Of a stretch of 64,000 nt of DNA, positions 19,632 to 30,294 are shown piece by piece. The translations under genes were made by a program, and so were the position numbers. This DNA is from Rhodanobacter sp. ANJX3. GTDB lineage: Bacteria; Pseudomonadota; Gammaproteobacteria; Xanthomonadales; Rhodanobacteraceae. The notes under the pieces are model-generated. The model was not told the DNA's origin. It was given only the letters and a program-made list of their open reading frames with translations, and made no database searches. Positions within the stretch are counted from its first letter, which is position 1. Each line of letters opens with the position of its first letter. The DNA lies in contig NZ_JACHCM010000003.1 in the NCBI RefSeq assembly GCF_014200755.1, positions 62,001 through 126,000 on the forward strand. The letters are read 5' to 3'.

Positions 19632-22487
19632 ATGTTTGTTCCTGGTCAACGCTGGATCTCTTCCGCCGAACCTGAGTTGGGTCTCGGCACCGTTCTTCGC
19701 GTCGAAGGACGCGGTGTGCAGGTGCTGTTTGCCAAGGCCGGCATTCTCCGGCCTTATGCGATCGACTCGGCGCCGCTGCTGCGCGCTGAATTTCGCGCGG
19801 GCCAACGCGTCTCCGGCAAGGGCATCGCGTTTCTGGTGGAACGCGTCGAGATTCGCGACGAGTTGCTGATCTACCGCGGCGAAGGTCGCGAGCTGGAAGA
19901 AGGCCAGCTCGACGACGAACAGAGCGTGAGCCAGGCCGACGACCGCCTGATCGGCGGACGCACCGATTCGGTCGCACAGTTCGAGCTGCGGCTGGAAGGC
20001 CTGCGCCGTCGTGCCGAAGCGCGCCGCTCGCCCGCGTGGGGCCTCGGCGCGGCGCGCATCGGCCTGGTGCCGCATCAGCTGCGCGTGGCGGGCATCGCTT
20101 CCGCGCGCCGACCGCCGCGCGTGCTGCTGGCCGACGAGGTGGGCCTGGGCAAAACGATCGAAGCGGGCATGATCATCGCGCGCCAGCTCGCCACCGGCCG
20201 CGCCTCGCGCGTGCTGCTGCTGTTGCCCGATACGCTGGTCTACCAGTGGTTCGTCGAGCTGCTGCGCCGCTTCAATCTCAGCTTTGCGATCTACGACGAG
20301 GAGCGCTGCGAGGCGCTGCAGTCGTCCGGCGAGGACGACGCCGAAGATGCCGGCAATCCGTTCGAAGACGAACAACTGGTCATCGCCGACTTCGGCTTTC
20401 TGGAAAACTCGCCGAAATACGCCGCGCAGCTGCTGGCCGCGCCGTGGGATCTGCTGGTGGTGGACGAGGCGCATCATCTGGCGTGGTCGCCGGAGGCGAC
20501 CAGCCCGCGCTATGCGATGGTCGAGAAACTCGCCGCCGCGATTCCCGGCGTGATCCTGCTCACCGCGACACCCGAGCAGCTTGGCCGCAGCGGCCACTTT
20601 GCCCGACTGCGCCTGCTCGATCCGCAGCGGTATCACGATCTGGACGGCTATCTGGCGGAGGCCGACGACTATCAGGCGCTGTCGGCCATCGCCGATCGAC
20701 TGCTCGACGGTGTGGCGCTGGACGATGCTCAGCGCCGTACCCTGGCCGATGCTTTTAATGGCGACGAGACGCTGACCGCCTATCTGGACGACGCTACCAA
20801 GCCCGCCCACGCGCGCGAGCTGCTGGCGGCGCTGATCGACCGCCACGGCACCGGCCGCGCGATGTTCCGCAATCGCCGCGCGGGCATCGGCGGCTTCCCC
20901 AATCGCGTGCCCGAGTGGCATGTGCTGGATGCCGACACGGTCGAGGACAGCACGCGCCAGGCGCTGCTGGCCGAGTTCCATGCGGATATCCAGCAGCCGC
21001 CGGTGTTGATGGAGGTGAATTACGCCAATGATCCGCGTATCGATGCACTTATCTCGCTGCTGGAAAAATTTCCGCAGGACAAGTTTCTGCTGATCTGCCG
21101 CAGCCAGGCCAAGGTGCTGGCACTCGAAGAGGCGCTGCGCACGCGCAGCGGCGTCGGCGTGGCCCGTTTCCACGAAGGCCTGGGCATCATCCAGCGCGAC
21201 CGCAACGCGGCATATTTCGCCCAGCCCGACGGCGCGCGGCTGCTGCTGTGTTCGGAGATCGGCTCGGAAGGCCGCAATTTCCAGTTCGCCCATCATTTGA
21301 TCCTGTGGGATCTGCCGCTCGACCCCGACCTGCTCGAACAGCGCATCGGCCGACTCGACCGCATCGGCCAGCAGCACGACATCCAGATCCATATTCTCGT
21401 GGTTGCCGACAGTGCCCAGCACGTGCTGGCGCGCTGGTACGACGAGGGCGTGGACGCGTTCCGGGTCAGCCCCGCCGACGGGCGCGAGCTGCTGCGCCGC
21501 TACGGCGAACCGCTGGCCAAGCTGGCCGACGAGCACGCCCGCGGCGACGACAACCGCGACCAGGAGCTCGACGTGCTCCTGGCCGAAACGCGCAGCAGCC
21601 ATGAGCAGATGGCCGAATTGATCAGCGCCGGCCGCGACCACCTGCTGGAGCTGGCCGCCAGCCGCGACCTGCACGCCGACGAGCTGCAGCAGGCGTTCGC
21701 ACGCGAGGACCGCGACCCGGGCCGCGACGGCTTTATCCAGCGCCTGCTGGAGGCCTTCGGCATCCACGCCGAGGAGCTGAGCAGCCAGGTACTGCTGCTC
21801 GATCCGCAATACCTCTCCACCGACGCCCTGCCCGGCTTCGCCGAAGGCCCGCAGTCGGTCACCTTTTCACGCGAGGTGGCGCTGGCGCGCGAGGACTTGC
21901 CGCTGCTGCGGCTCGATCACCCGCTGATCGCCGGCGCGATGGATCTGGCGCTGTCCGGCGAACAGGGCAACGCGGCCTTTATGGTCGACGACGAATTGCC
22001 GGCGCGCTCCGCCCTGCTGCAGGCCGTCTACGTGCTCGAGTGCGTGGCCGATCGCAAGCTCGACGCGGAGCGCTTTTTGCCGACGCTGCCGATCGTGGTC
22101 ACCGTGGACACCAAGCTGGCCGAGCGGGTCGATTTCCAGCCCAGCGAAACGGCCCTGCGCCGCGCTGCGCAGCGCACGATCGAAGTGGTCCGCTACCGCA
22201 AGTTTCTCAACAAGCTGGTGCCGCCGATGCTGGGGCGCGCTGAAAAGCTGGCCGAGGCCTACGGACAAACCAGCATCGACGATGCGCTGGCGCTGGCGAC
22301 GAGCACGCTGGACGCGGAGCTATCGCGTCTGGTCGCCCTGCACGCGGTAAACCCCTCGATCAGCGAAACCGAGATCACCGCCGTCGCCGACGAACGCACG
22401 GCTCTGCTGGCGGCACTGCCGCAGTCGCGGCTGCGGTTGGATGCGGTGCGCTTCGTGGTCAGCGCCGACTTTCTCGTGCTGCGCTGA
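19632..22487 (+). CDS. rapA: RNA polymerase-associated ATPase RapA (HepA)
   Basis: 951-aa SWI2/SNF2-type ATPase that binds RNA polymerase and helps recycle it after transcription. The N-terminal Tudor-like domain begins FVPGQRWISSAEPELGLGTV, as in E. coli RapA (968 aa). Walker A is in LADEVGLGKTIEAG, the Walker B box is DEAH (VVDEAHHLAW), and helicase motif VI is in EQRIGRLDRIGQ. ATG 19632 places the conserved FxxGQRW at the correct distance; ATG 19614 is a possible alternative. It has its own transcription direction and ends 2 nt from the convergent rhomboid gene. Confidence 0.95.
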   Translation: MFVPGQRWISSAEPELGLGTVLRVEGRGVQVLFAKAGILRPYAIDSAPLLRAEFRAGQRVSGKGIAFLVERVEIRDELLIYRGEGRELEEGQLDDEQSVSQADDRLIGGRTDSVAQFELRLEGLRRRAEARRSPAWGLGAARIGLVPHQLRVAGIASARRPPRVLLADEVGLGKTIEAGMIIARQLATGRASRVLLLLPDTLVYQWFVELLRRFNLSFAIYDEERCEALQSSGEDDAEDAGNPFEDEQLVIADFGFLENSPKYAAQLLAAPWDLLVVDEAHHLAWSPEATSPRYAMVEKLAAAIPGVILLTATPEQLGRSGHFARLRLLDPQRYHDLDGYLAEADDYQALSAIADRLLDGVALDDAQRRTLADAFNGDETLTAYLDDATKPAHARELLAALIDRHGTGRAMFRNRRAGIGGFPNRVPEWHVLDADTVEDSTRQALLAEFHADIQQPPVLMEVNYANDPRIDALISLLEKFPQDKFLLICRSQAKVLALEEALRTRSGVGVARFHEGLGIIQRDRNAAYFAQPDGARLLLCSEIGSEGRNFQFAHHLILWDLPLDPDLLEQRIGRLDRIGQQHDIQIHILVVADSAQHVLARWYDEGVDAFRVSPADGRELLRRYGEPLAKLADEHARGDDNRDQELDVLLAETRSSHEQMAELISAGRDHLLELAASRDLHADELQQAFAREDRDPGRDGFIQRLLEAFGIHAEELSSQVLLLDPQYLSTDALPGFAEGPQSVTFSREVALAREDLPLLRLDHPLIAGAMDLALSGEQGNAAFMVDDELPARSALLQAVYVLECVADRKLDAERFLPTLPIVVTVDTKLAERVDFQPSETALRRAAQRTIEVVRYRKFLNKLVPPMLGRAEKLAEAYGQTSIDDALALATSTLDAELSRLVALHAVNPSISETEITAVADERTALLAALPQSRLRLDAVRFVVSADFLVLR

Positions 22488-22489
22488 TC

Positions 22490-23155
22490 TCAGCGCAGCA
22501 AAAGCCGCTTCGGCTTGATCGGCAGCTTGCCCCGCCAGTACTGGATCATCGCGTAGCCGCCGACCATGCCGCCCAGGTGCGCAAAATGGGCCACACCGGC
22601 CTGCGTACCGGTCACGCCGAGAAATAGCTCGATCACCGCATAGCCGGTGACGAACAACCACGCCGGCATCGGCACGGGGAAAAACATCAGCATCATTTTT
22701 TCGTGCGGATACAGCATGCCGAACGCCAGCAGCAGCCCGAAAATCGCCCCGGAGGCGCCGATCGTGGGATAGAAACCGTGGGTGAACCACTGCACAACAA
22801 TAAGCTGCGCCACCGCCGCGACGATCGCACAAACGAAGTAGTAGATAACGAAGTTGCGCGTGCCGAACGTTCGCTCGATCGTGCCGCCGAACATGTACAG
22901 CGCAATCATGTTGAACAGGATGTGGGTAAAACTCCCATGCATGAAGGCGTACGTCACCAGCTGCCACGGCTGGAAACCGACCGTCACCACCTGACCGTCG
23001 TCCAACGCACCGCTGACGTCCGACCCCCACGGCCAAAGGGCAAAGTGTTGGGTGAGCGCAAACGTGCTCGAGTCGTGCAACAGATACTGCAGCGCAAACA
23101 CCACTACGTTGGCGATCAGCAGGTTGCGGGTGGCGACGGGTAAATCAGTGGGCAT
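22490..23155 (-). CDS. Rhomboid-family intramembrane serine protease
   Basis: 221-aa, six-helix membrane protease. The catalytic dyad is Ser135 in GASGAIFG and His193 in FAHLGG; the L1 loop WR-equivalent and HILFNMIALYMFG (helix 2, with the conserved H and N) are also visible. It cleaves membrane-protein substrates within the bilayer. The start at 23155 (MPTDLPVATRNLLIAN) matches the family; an in-frame ATG at 23179 would add eight residues. It converges tail-to-tail with rapA. Confidence 0.9.
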   Translation of the reverse strand: MPTDLPVATRNLLIANVVVFALQYLLHDSSTFALTQHFALWPWGSDVSGALDDGQVVTVGFQPWQLVTYAFMHGSFTHILFNMIALYMFGGTIERTFGTRNFVIYYFVCAIVAAVAQLIVVQWFTHGFYPTIGASGAIFGLLLAFGMLYPHEKMMLMFFPVPMPAWLFVTGYAVIELFLGVTGTQAGVAHFAHLGGMVGGYAMIQYWRGKLPIKPKRLLLR

Positions 23156-23310
23156 GGATGGTATTCCAAGTGGCGGCACGGGCGGATCGCCGCGCGCTGG
23201 CCTCAGTAGTGGTGAGCCCGATCGGCCAATGCAAGGTGCCCACTCAGGCCGATGCCATTACGATGACGCTTCATTCATATGCCGCCTGGATCGACGCAGA
23301 ACATTCAAGC

Positions 23311-23332
23311 AAAAGCCGCCTTGCGGCGGCCT
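23311..23332 (-). terminator. Intrinsic terminator of the NlpC/P60 gene
   Basis: Read on the minus strand, GCCGCC (23330-23325), a GCAA tetraloop and GGCGGC (23320-23315) are followed by TTTTGCTT. It lies about 28 nt past the stop of the peptidoglycan hydrolase gene. GNRA-type loop and T tract make this a good terminator. Confidence 0.75.
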
Positions 23333-23359
23333 TGGGTGCGACGGCATGAGGGCAATGCC

Positions 23360-24079
23360 TCAACCGTGATGATCCACCATCGCAATCGCTTCCGGACGCT
23401 TGGCGCCGGCAAAGTGCTTGGCCCAGTAAGCCTCGTCCAGGCTGGAAACCTGCACGCTCTGACCGGTGGTCGGCGAGTGGATGAACTGACCGTTGGAGAT
23501 GTAGATACCGACGTGCGAAATGTTGCGCTTGCCGTGCGTGCGGAAAAATACCAGATCGCCCGGCTTCATGTCGGCGCGCGCGACTTTCAGGCCCGACAGG
23601 AACTGCGAGGCGGAATTGGTCGGCAGCTGCATGCCGATGGCATGGGCGAACACGTAACGCACGAAACCGCTGCAGTCGAACCCGGTGGACGGGTCACGGC
23701 CGCCGCGAACGTAGCGGATGTCACGAAGATTCATCGCCAGACCGATCAGCGCCTTGCGCACGTCGGAAATATTCTGGAGGTTGGCGGTTGCCGAGTTCTG
23801 GTCGTCCGAGCCGTCCTGGTCCGCGGCACTGCTGCTTTTGGCGCTGTTCTTTGCGACGGTGGATTTTTCTTTCACGCCGGCAATCTCGGCGTAGGCAGGA
23901 GCAGCGGACTGGGCGAGCATGGCGGCGGGGCTGAACGCCGACGCTTGAGTGAGGAGCTGGGGACCGACAGATGCAGTGGCCGGGGCAACGTTGGTGACGC
24001 TGGGGCTGGCTAGTACGGGACCGGACGCGAAAAGTACGGAAACGAGCGCAGCAGCAAGGGTCAGTCGTTTTGTCGGCAT
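23360..24079 (-). CDS. NlpC/P60 (C40) peptidoglycan endopeptidase
   Basis: 239-aa exported hydrolase. The signal peptide is about residues 1-25 (MPTKRLTLAAALVSVLFASG, cleavage after VLA). A low-complexity Ala/Ser linker follows, then the NlpC/P60 domain from about 105. Catalytic residues are Cys136 in DCSGFV, His189 in ISHVGIYI and His201. It cleaves D-Glu-diaminopimelate stem-peptide bonds. The ATG at 24079 is preceded by AGGGGG-type purines on the minus strand; the longer frame to 24244 lacks a signal sequence. Confidence 0.9.
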   Translation of the reverse strand: MPTKRLTLAAALVSVLFASGPVLASPSVTNVAPATASVGPQLLTQASAFSPAAMLAQSAAPAYAEIAGVKEKSTVAKNSAKSSSAADQDGSDDQNSATANLQNISDVRKALIGLAMNLRDIRYVRGGRDPSTGFDCSGFVRYVFAHAIGMQLPTNSASQFLSGLKVARADMKPGDLVFFRTHGKRNISHVGIYISNGQFIHSPTTGQSVQVSSLDEAYWAKHFAGAKRPEAIAMVDHHG

Positions 24080-24321
24080 GCGGGATATCCCCCTTTGTAT
24101 TGCAGAAATCCGTCGCTTTCGTGGTCGGCGACGTGATCGATAAGTGAAGTTAACAAGAACCGACCCTGAATATGTTCGATTGAAGTTAACTAAACTCTGT
24201 CGTTCCAGAAATGGGCAATAACGGCAAAAATATCGCCAAGCCACTGATCTTGATCAGAATTCGTTCGGCAATACGATCCTCGACGAAGGTATCCAGTCAA
24301 AGTATTTACGGATTGATTACG

Positions 24322-25032
24322 TTAAACGGCCGAGTGCGGCGACCGGGCGCCGAAGATGGCCGAGCCGATTCTCACCTCGGTGGCGCCCTCGGCGATGGCC
24401 TGCGCGAAATCGCCGCTCATGCCCATCGACAGCCTCGGCAGGTCGTGGCCCCAACTGAAGGCCTGATCGCGCAGCTGACGCAGCGTGCGGAAGCAGCGGC
24501 GCACCTCGTCGGTCTGATCGGATTGCACCGCCAGGGTCATCAAACCGCGTACGGTCAAGGTATCGAAATCGTGCAAGGCATCGAGAAACGCCCCCAGCTG
24601 ATCGGGCGGCAGGCCGTATTTGCTGGGTTCGGGCGACGTCTTGACCTGCACCAGCACATCGATGGCCCTGCCTTCATGCTGAAGACGCCGATGCAGCGCC
24701 TCGGCCAGCTCAAGCCGGTCCAACGACTGTACTTCGCTGGCCAGCCGGGCCACATCCTTGGCCTTGTTGGTCTGCAGGTGACCGATCATCACCCAATCGA
24801 TGCCGCAGTCGGCCAGCGCGGGAGATTTTTCACGCACCTCCTGCGCCTTGTTCTCACCGAAGCGGTGCAGACCCAGTGCCACTGCCGCACGTATCGGCTC
24901 GGGTCCGAAGGTCTTGCTGACCGGCAGAATGGTGACCTCGGCCGGATCGCGCCCCGCGTCGAGACAGGCCTGCGCGACGCGTCCACGTACCTGCGCCCAG
25001 TTGGCAGCCAGATAATCGGTATCGGTACTCAT
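24322..25032 (-). CDS. yggS: YggS-family pyridoxal 5'-phosphate homeostasis protein
   Basis: 236-aa PLP-binding barrel protein without enzyme activity, which buffers cellular PLP and keeps amino-acid metabolism balanced. The PLP Lys40 lies in LPVSKTFG, and HRFGENKAQEV, IGHLQTNKAKDV and LSMGMSGDFAQAI are family signatures. It is followed on the same strand side by a 240-nt AT-rich gap before the peptidoglycan hydrolase, and preceded by the M20 gene (16-nt gap), with which it may be cotranscribed. Confidence 0.94.
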   Translation of the reverse strand: MSTDTDYLAANWAQVRGRVAQACLDAGRDPAEVTILPVSKTFGPEPIRAAVALGLHRFGENKAQEVREKSPALADCGIDWVMIGHLQTNKAKDVARLASEVQSLDRLELAEALHRRLQHEGRAIDVLVQVKTSPEPSKYGLPPDQLGAFLDALHDFDTLTVRGLMTLAVQSDQTDEVRRCFRTLRQLRDQAFSWGHDLPRLSMGMSGDFAQAIAEGATEVRIGSAIFGARSPHSAV

Positions 25033-25048
25033 GCGTGCGCTGAAAAGC

Positions 25049-26497
<1,449 letters not shown>

Positions 26498-26660
26498 CTT
26501 CCGGCAAAAAAACGATGGACCATTCTACCGCGCCGACCCGGGACGCCGCTGCAGGCGCCGACAGGCGATCAGGCACTGCCCACGCGCGTTGGAGAGCCTT
26601 GCCCACGCGGCCACTGCGGCCGAGCCGACTGCGTGGCCGATTGCCGCATGCCAGAGTTTT

Positions 26661-26684
26661 ATGGCGGCGCGCGGACGCCGCCAT
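26661..26684 (+). other. Hairpin in the leader of the ComEA-like gene
   Basis: ATGGCGGC (26661-26668) and GCCGCCAT (26677-26684) form an 8-bp stem with an 8-nt loop, just before the ribosome site GGAGGA (26695-26700). Its position would let it influence translation start, but a simple upstream terminator is also possible. Confidence 0.35.
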
Positions 26685-26708
26685 CCCATCTCACGGAGGA
26701 AACCCATC

Positions 26709-26909
26709 ATGCACAAACTCCTTGCACGAATCGCTCTCGCTCTGGCCGTAGCGCTGCCGGCCCTGGCCCTTGCCGGCACGCCGGTCAACATCAACAAGGC
26801 GGATGCCGCCACCATCGCCAAGTCGCTCGACGGCATCGGTCAGTCCAAGGCGGACGCCATCGTGGCCTGGCGCGACACCAATGGTTTTCATATGCCATAC
26901 ATTTCGTAA
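26709..26909 (+). pseudogene. ComEA-like helix-hairpin-helix protein, 3' end cut off by the island
   Basis: The gene encodes a signal peptide (MHKLLARIALALAVALPALALAG) followed by PVNINKADAATIAKSLDGIG, the start of a ComEA-type helix-hairpin-helix DNA-binding domain. After IVAWRDTNGF the family sequence stops and a foreign tail of six codons (HMPYIS) ends at TAA 26909. Family members normally continue with a second helix-hairpin-helix of about 25-30 residues. The break coincides with a sharp drop in G+C and the start of the recombinase operon, so the island is inserted here. The 3' part is not in the window. Confidence 0.85.
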
Positions 26910-26959
26910 TGTGACATAGTCGCGCCGTTTGCTAAAAGTCTTTCCCTCAAATTGCTGAG

Positions 26960-28309
26960 GTGGAAATGCACTATTACGTCCTGCAACGCGATGCTCAATC
27001 TTTGCTATACGACGGACACGAGTCAGTCGTACACATCCCGTTTGTTCTTCGAGGCGATGGCTACTACCCAGCCGAACTAAATCGATATTTAAGAACGCGA
27101 TCTTTGGCCGAATGGCGACCGCACTTAGGGCACGGCGCGCTTGATACACATGGCAGAATAAGGCTCCTGACACGCGAATCTTCCAGGGCACTTGCCAACC
27201 GATTGGCAACCTTCTTCCGTTGGTGCGAACGCACTGGCAGAGACTGGCGAACCGTCACCTATCGAGAAGATCTACTCTCTTGGCAAAGGGGCTTGCTAGA
27301 CGGCACCGCCTCGGAAAGCGGCTGTGGACTAGGCTCGTCTCGAGTTAACAACCTTGTCAACGAGGCTTGCTTCTTTCTCACTTGGGCTTCTGAGACCCCG
27401 ACCCTCCTTGGTCCAGCTATTCGCGAATCGCTCCGCGTTCCAACGAACATTAAGAGGAAAAAAATCGCTCTCGGTCGCGGTGGAGGAGACGAGGCATTGG
27501 TGCAACAACGGGTCGGAGAACTACCAGTTAGGCGGAGCCAATTTCACTTGCCTAGTGAAAAAGAAATAGGCCACTGGATGAAATATCTACGCGCTAGGTT
27601 CACCGTAAAAAGTCTCATGTGCGAACTAATTTTAGAGACGGGAATTCGCATTCATGAGTGCAACGAATGGCGATTAGACACCTTGCCTCCGAGAGAAAAA
27701 TGGAAAGTCCGCGCAGGAAAAATACCGGTCTGGATTGAACATGGAATAAAGGGTCCTAAAATATTTCCCAATAGCACTCGATCAACCAAGCCTAGAAATA
27801 TTCTCGTTCCACTCAATCTCGCCGACGAAATCGATCATTATCGAAATGTCACTAGACGCAATCAGTTAAGACGCTGGATACTCGCGGGGCACAGCCCAGA
27901 GGAACGACAACGAAGGGCTTTTGCTCCCAAAACCGACAGACTTTGGCTCTCAGAGGCGAGCAACCAGCCTTTCGCTGACCAGCAACTCTACCAAGCATGG
28001 GTCTCGACGCCTTATTGCCCAAAAGATTGGCATCCTCATAAGGGACGTCACTATTTTGCCGTTAATCAGATTGTCGAGTGGATACGAAACGACCTAGCAG
28101 CTCGGCATAACAAATCAGTCCCCGAACTCACTTGGCTCCAAGGCACGATGCGAGATGCGGTGAAGCTAATACTCAGCCCACTTCTTGGACACTGTAGCGA
28201 CGAGACCACCATGTTGTATCTAAAAGCAGCGCACATTCGAATCTTAGAGGAATTCGAACATCCGGCTCTGCGCTGGCAAAAGTTCTGTGACCAAGGAGAC
28301 GAGTCGTGA
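26960..28309 (+). CDS. Tyrosine recombinase 1 of the island module
   Basis: 449-aa integrase-like protein, first of four coupled genes. Catalytic-region motifs are ILETGIRIHECNEWRL (Arg of box I), HPHKGRHYF (His and Arg) and LLGHCSDETTMLYLKA (second His and the tyrosine nucleophile). The N-terminal half is the DNA-arm-binding region. Overlap of 4 nt with the next gene implies coupled translation, and multi-recombinase modules such as Tn554 or Gamma-Mobile-Trio elements use a set of proteins together. I do not assign a symbol because I cannot match the family from sequence alone. ATG 26985 is an alternative start. Confidence 0.85.
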   Translation: MEMHYYVLQRDAQSLLYDGHESVVHIPFVLRGDGYYPAELNRYLRTRSLAEWRPHLGHGALDTHGRIRLLTRESSRALANRLATFFRWCERTGRDWRTVTYREDLLSWQRGLLDGTASESGCGLGSSRVNNLVNEACFFLTWASETPTLLGPAIRESLRVPTNIKRKKIALGRGGGDEALVQQRVGELPVRRSQFHLPSEKEIGHWMKYLRARFTVKSLMCELILETGIRIHECNEWRLDTLPPREKWKVRAGKIPVWIEHGIKGPKIFPNSTRSTKPRNILVPLNLADEIDHYRNVTRRNQLRRWILAGHSPEERQRRAFAPKTDRLWLSEASNQPFADQQLYQAWVSTPYCPKDWHPHKGRHYFAVNQIVEWIRNDLAARHNKSVPELTWLQGTMRDAVKLILSPLLGHCSDETTMLYLKAAHIRILEEFEHPALRWQKFCDQGDES

Positions 28310-30294
28310 CAGTGGAATTCTCGGCGTTCGAAGGTCTGCTCCGCTGTAAGCATCAAAACCATTTGGACTATTCCATAGATCTCTCTGAGCTATGGCGAGG
28401 CGCGCCCCCAACTAAATTTGGTACGGGCTCCAAAACTTGGAAAGGCGGCTTCCGCGGACGTCCAGAACTTGCGAAAGCACTTTGGGGATCTATCGTAGAT
28501 TCGGTCGAGGGTAGAGCGCCGAAATCATTACGTTTCGTCGCACGTTACCTACGAAGTTTCTATCGATTTTTGGATCAATACGAAAATGCAGGTTTCACAC
28601 GAGTCGATAACCTTTCTGACATCAGTTCCGAGCTTTCTATCATTTGGCAAAGGCCAATCGCGAAAGAATGGTCGTGTGACATCCATCAATCAACTTACTC
28701 TTATATCGGAAAGATTATCCGATCTGCAAGATTAGAGTATTTTGGTCTTGGCGACATTTTTGAGTGGCACTCTTTCCAAAGAATTCGCCCATATCCAGGC
28801 GATTTACCTAATGAAAAAGAAGTACGTAAAGCGCTGACTCTTCTTAAACATACGGCATACAAAATATTTGACCGCTGGAAACGTGCCGACAGACTGGCGC
28901 TCGAAGGGCGCAACATATTGGACTTCCAGCACGGCAAAGGCCATAGCTTAGATTACGCAACAACAGAAGCTGATGCCCACACTTCTTATCGCGTTTTAAT
29001 CGAACGAACAGGTAGCCCCTTGCCTGGGAAAGTCGCTCTCAATCGGGCTCTAGGCTTGAGCGAAAAAGGTCATGTTCCGAAATGGTGGCCGCGCCATGAC
29101 TCGGATCATCCGAGAGCAGGAAAACACGTGACCCCATCGTCACTAGAGGCAGGTTTATATCCGACGCTTGACGATATCGACTGTCTAAGTCAGCTCTTCA
29201 TGGCGCGAACCGGATGGAATCCATCCACCGTGTACAACCTTGATATTGGAAACCCAGAGTGGGCACGCCCACATGGAGATGAAAAATCAAACCTCTGGAT
29301 CATTGAGTCATTCAAAGTTAGAAGTGCTGATTGGCAGTGGACAATTGCCTCAGGCCGGGTTACGTCTGGACCTTACGCAATAGTGTGTGCGTTGTTAGAG
29401 CGCACGCGGGCACTCAGGGATTGGATCGCTGAAAATCCGAAAGCTTCATCTCTTCCAAGGGTTGCCCTCCGCTCGCCTTGGATAGCGCGAGGGGATGGTA
29501 TGAGAGCGGGACGAATTGTCGTTCGCCATAGTGATGAAACCGGCTTCGCCAGCACTTATTGGAAACGACTTGTCTCAAACAACAACAGTGCATCTACCCC
29601 AGAGCAACAAGTTCCCACCACTCTTACGCCGAGTGACTGGCGCGACATTTTTGCCAGCCGAGTATTTGTCGACTCTCGATACAGCTGGGTCATGGTGCAG
29701 TGGGCTCTGGGGCATAAGCATGTCGCAACGACTCGGCTGTACCTAAGAAAAATTTTGTGGCGACGTTACTCCGAGAAGAAACTCTCAGACCTGCAAGTCG
29801 TAATGATTGACGGCATCGAAGCGCATGCTCGTATCGACGCGACAATCATACGTGCCAAGCTAGAGTACGACTTCGAGCCGAGCAGCAAAGATCTTGATCG
29901 GCTGAACGCCTATAGAGAAACCATAAGGGAGGAAGAGCTTACTTACAGCGGCTACAGGTGCGGCGACCCCAACAATCCCCCTTTAGAAATTGACCCCTCC
30001 AATCCCGGCGATGGGTCTGTCCAATGTGTTCGCGGAGATCGCTGTCCAGGATGTCCAATTGCACAGGCTGTTGATAGTTGGCACATGGCAAAGCGACTGG
30101 CTGAACTGCGGTGGCTTCGATCCAATGTCAGCGCAACAATTTGGGCCGAAGCGCAATACGCGAGCGACCTAACCAGTCTTGAGGCGGATCTGAAGCAATG
30201 GCCTATCGAAGAGGTCGCTAGCCAGACGTCTCATTGGGAAACGCTGATTGCGTCGGGCAGTCACAAAGTCTTGCGCTTCGGGGCGAGGCTATGA
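28306..30294 (+). CDS. Tyrosine recombinase 2 of the island module
   Basis: 662-aa protein, second gene. The box II tail is WALGHKHVATTRLYLRK (His and Tyr), and an upstream Arg box is likely in MARTGWNPSTVYNLDIG, where Arg and downstream conservation fit. The C-terminal 100 residues contain a Cys cluster (CGDPNN, CVRGDRCPGCPIA) that looks like a zinc-binding tail, a feature shared with the third protein and known in some Tn554 TnpB-like recombinases. Both ends overlap neighbours by 4 nt. Confidence 0.82.
   Translation: MTVEFSAFEGLLRCKHQNHLDYSIDLSELWRGAPPTKFGTGSKTWKGGFRGRPELAKALWGSIVDSVEGRAPKSLRFVARYLRSFYRFLDQYENAGFTRVDNLSDISSELSIIWQRPIAKEWSCDIHQSTYSYIGKIIRSARLEYFGLGDIFEWHSFQRIRPYPGDLPNEKEVRKALTLLKHTAYKIFDRWKRADRLALEGRNILDFQHGKGHSLDYATTEADAHTSYRVLIERTGSPLPGKVALNRALGLSEKGHVPKWWPRHDSDHPRAGKHVTPSSLEAGLYPTLDDIDCLSQLFMARTGWNPSTVYNLDIGNPEWARPHGDEKSNLWIIESFKVRSADWQWTIASGRVTSGPYAIVCALLERTRALRDWIAENPKASSLPRVALRSPWIARGDGMRAGRIVVRHSDETGFASTYWKRLVSNNNSASTPEQQVPTTLTPSDWRDIFASRVFVDSRYSWVMVQWALGHKHVATTRLYLRKILWRRYSEKKLSDLQVVMIDGIEAHARIDATIIRAKLEYDFEPSSKDLDRLNAYRETIREEELTYSGYRCGDPNNPPLEIDPSNPGDGSVQCVRGDRCPGCPIAQAVDSWHMAKRLAELRWLRSNVSATIWAEAQYASDLTSLEADLKQWPIEEVASQTSHWETLIASGSHKVLRFGARL

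Noticed and set aside
19629-21809. 726-codon minus-strand open frame over rapA
   Set aside because: Shadow of rapA; composition lacks any conserved motif.
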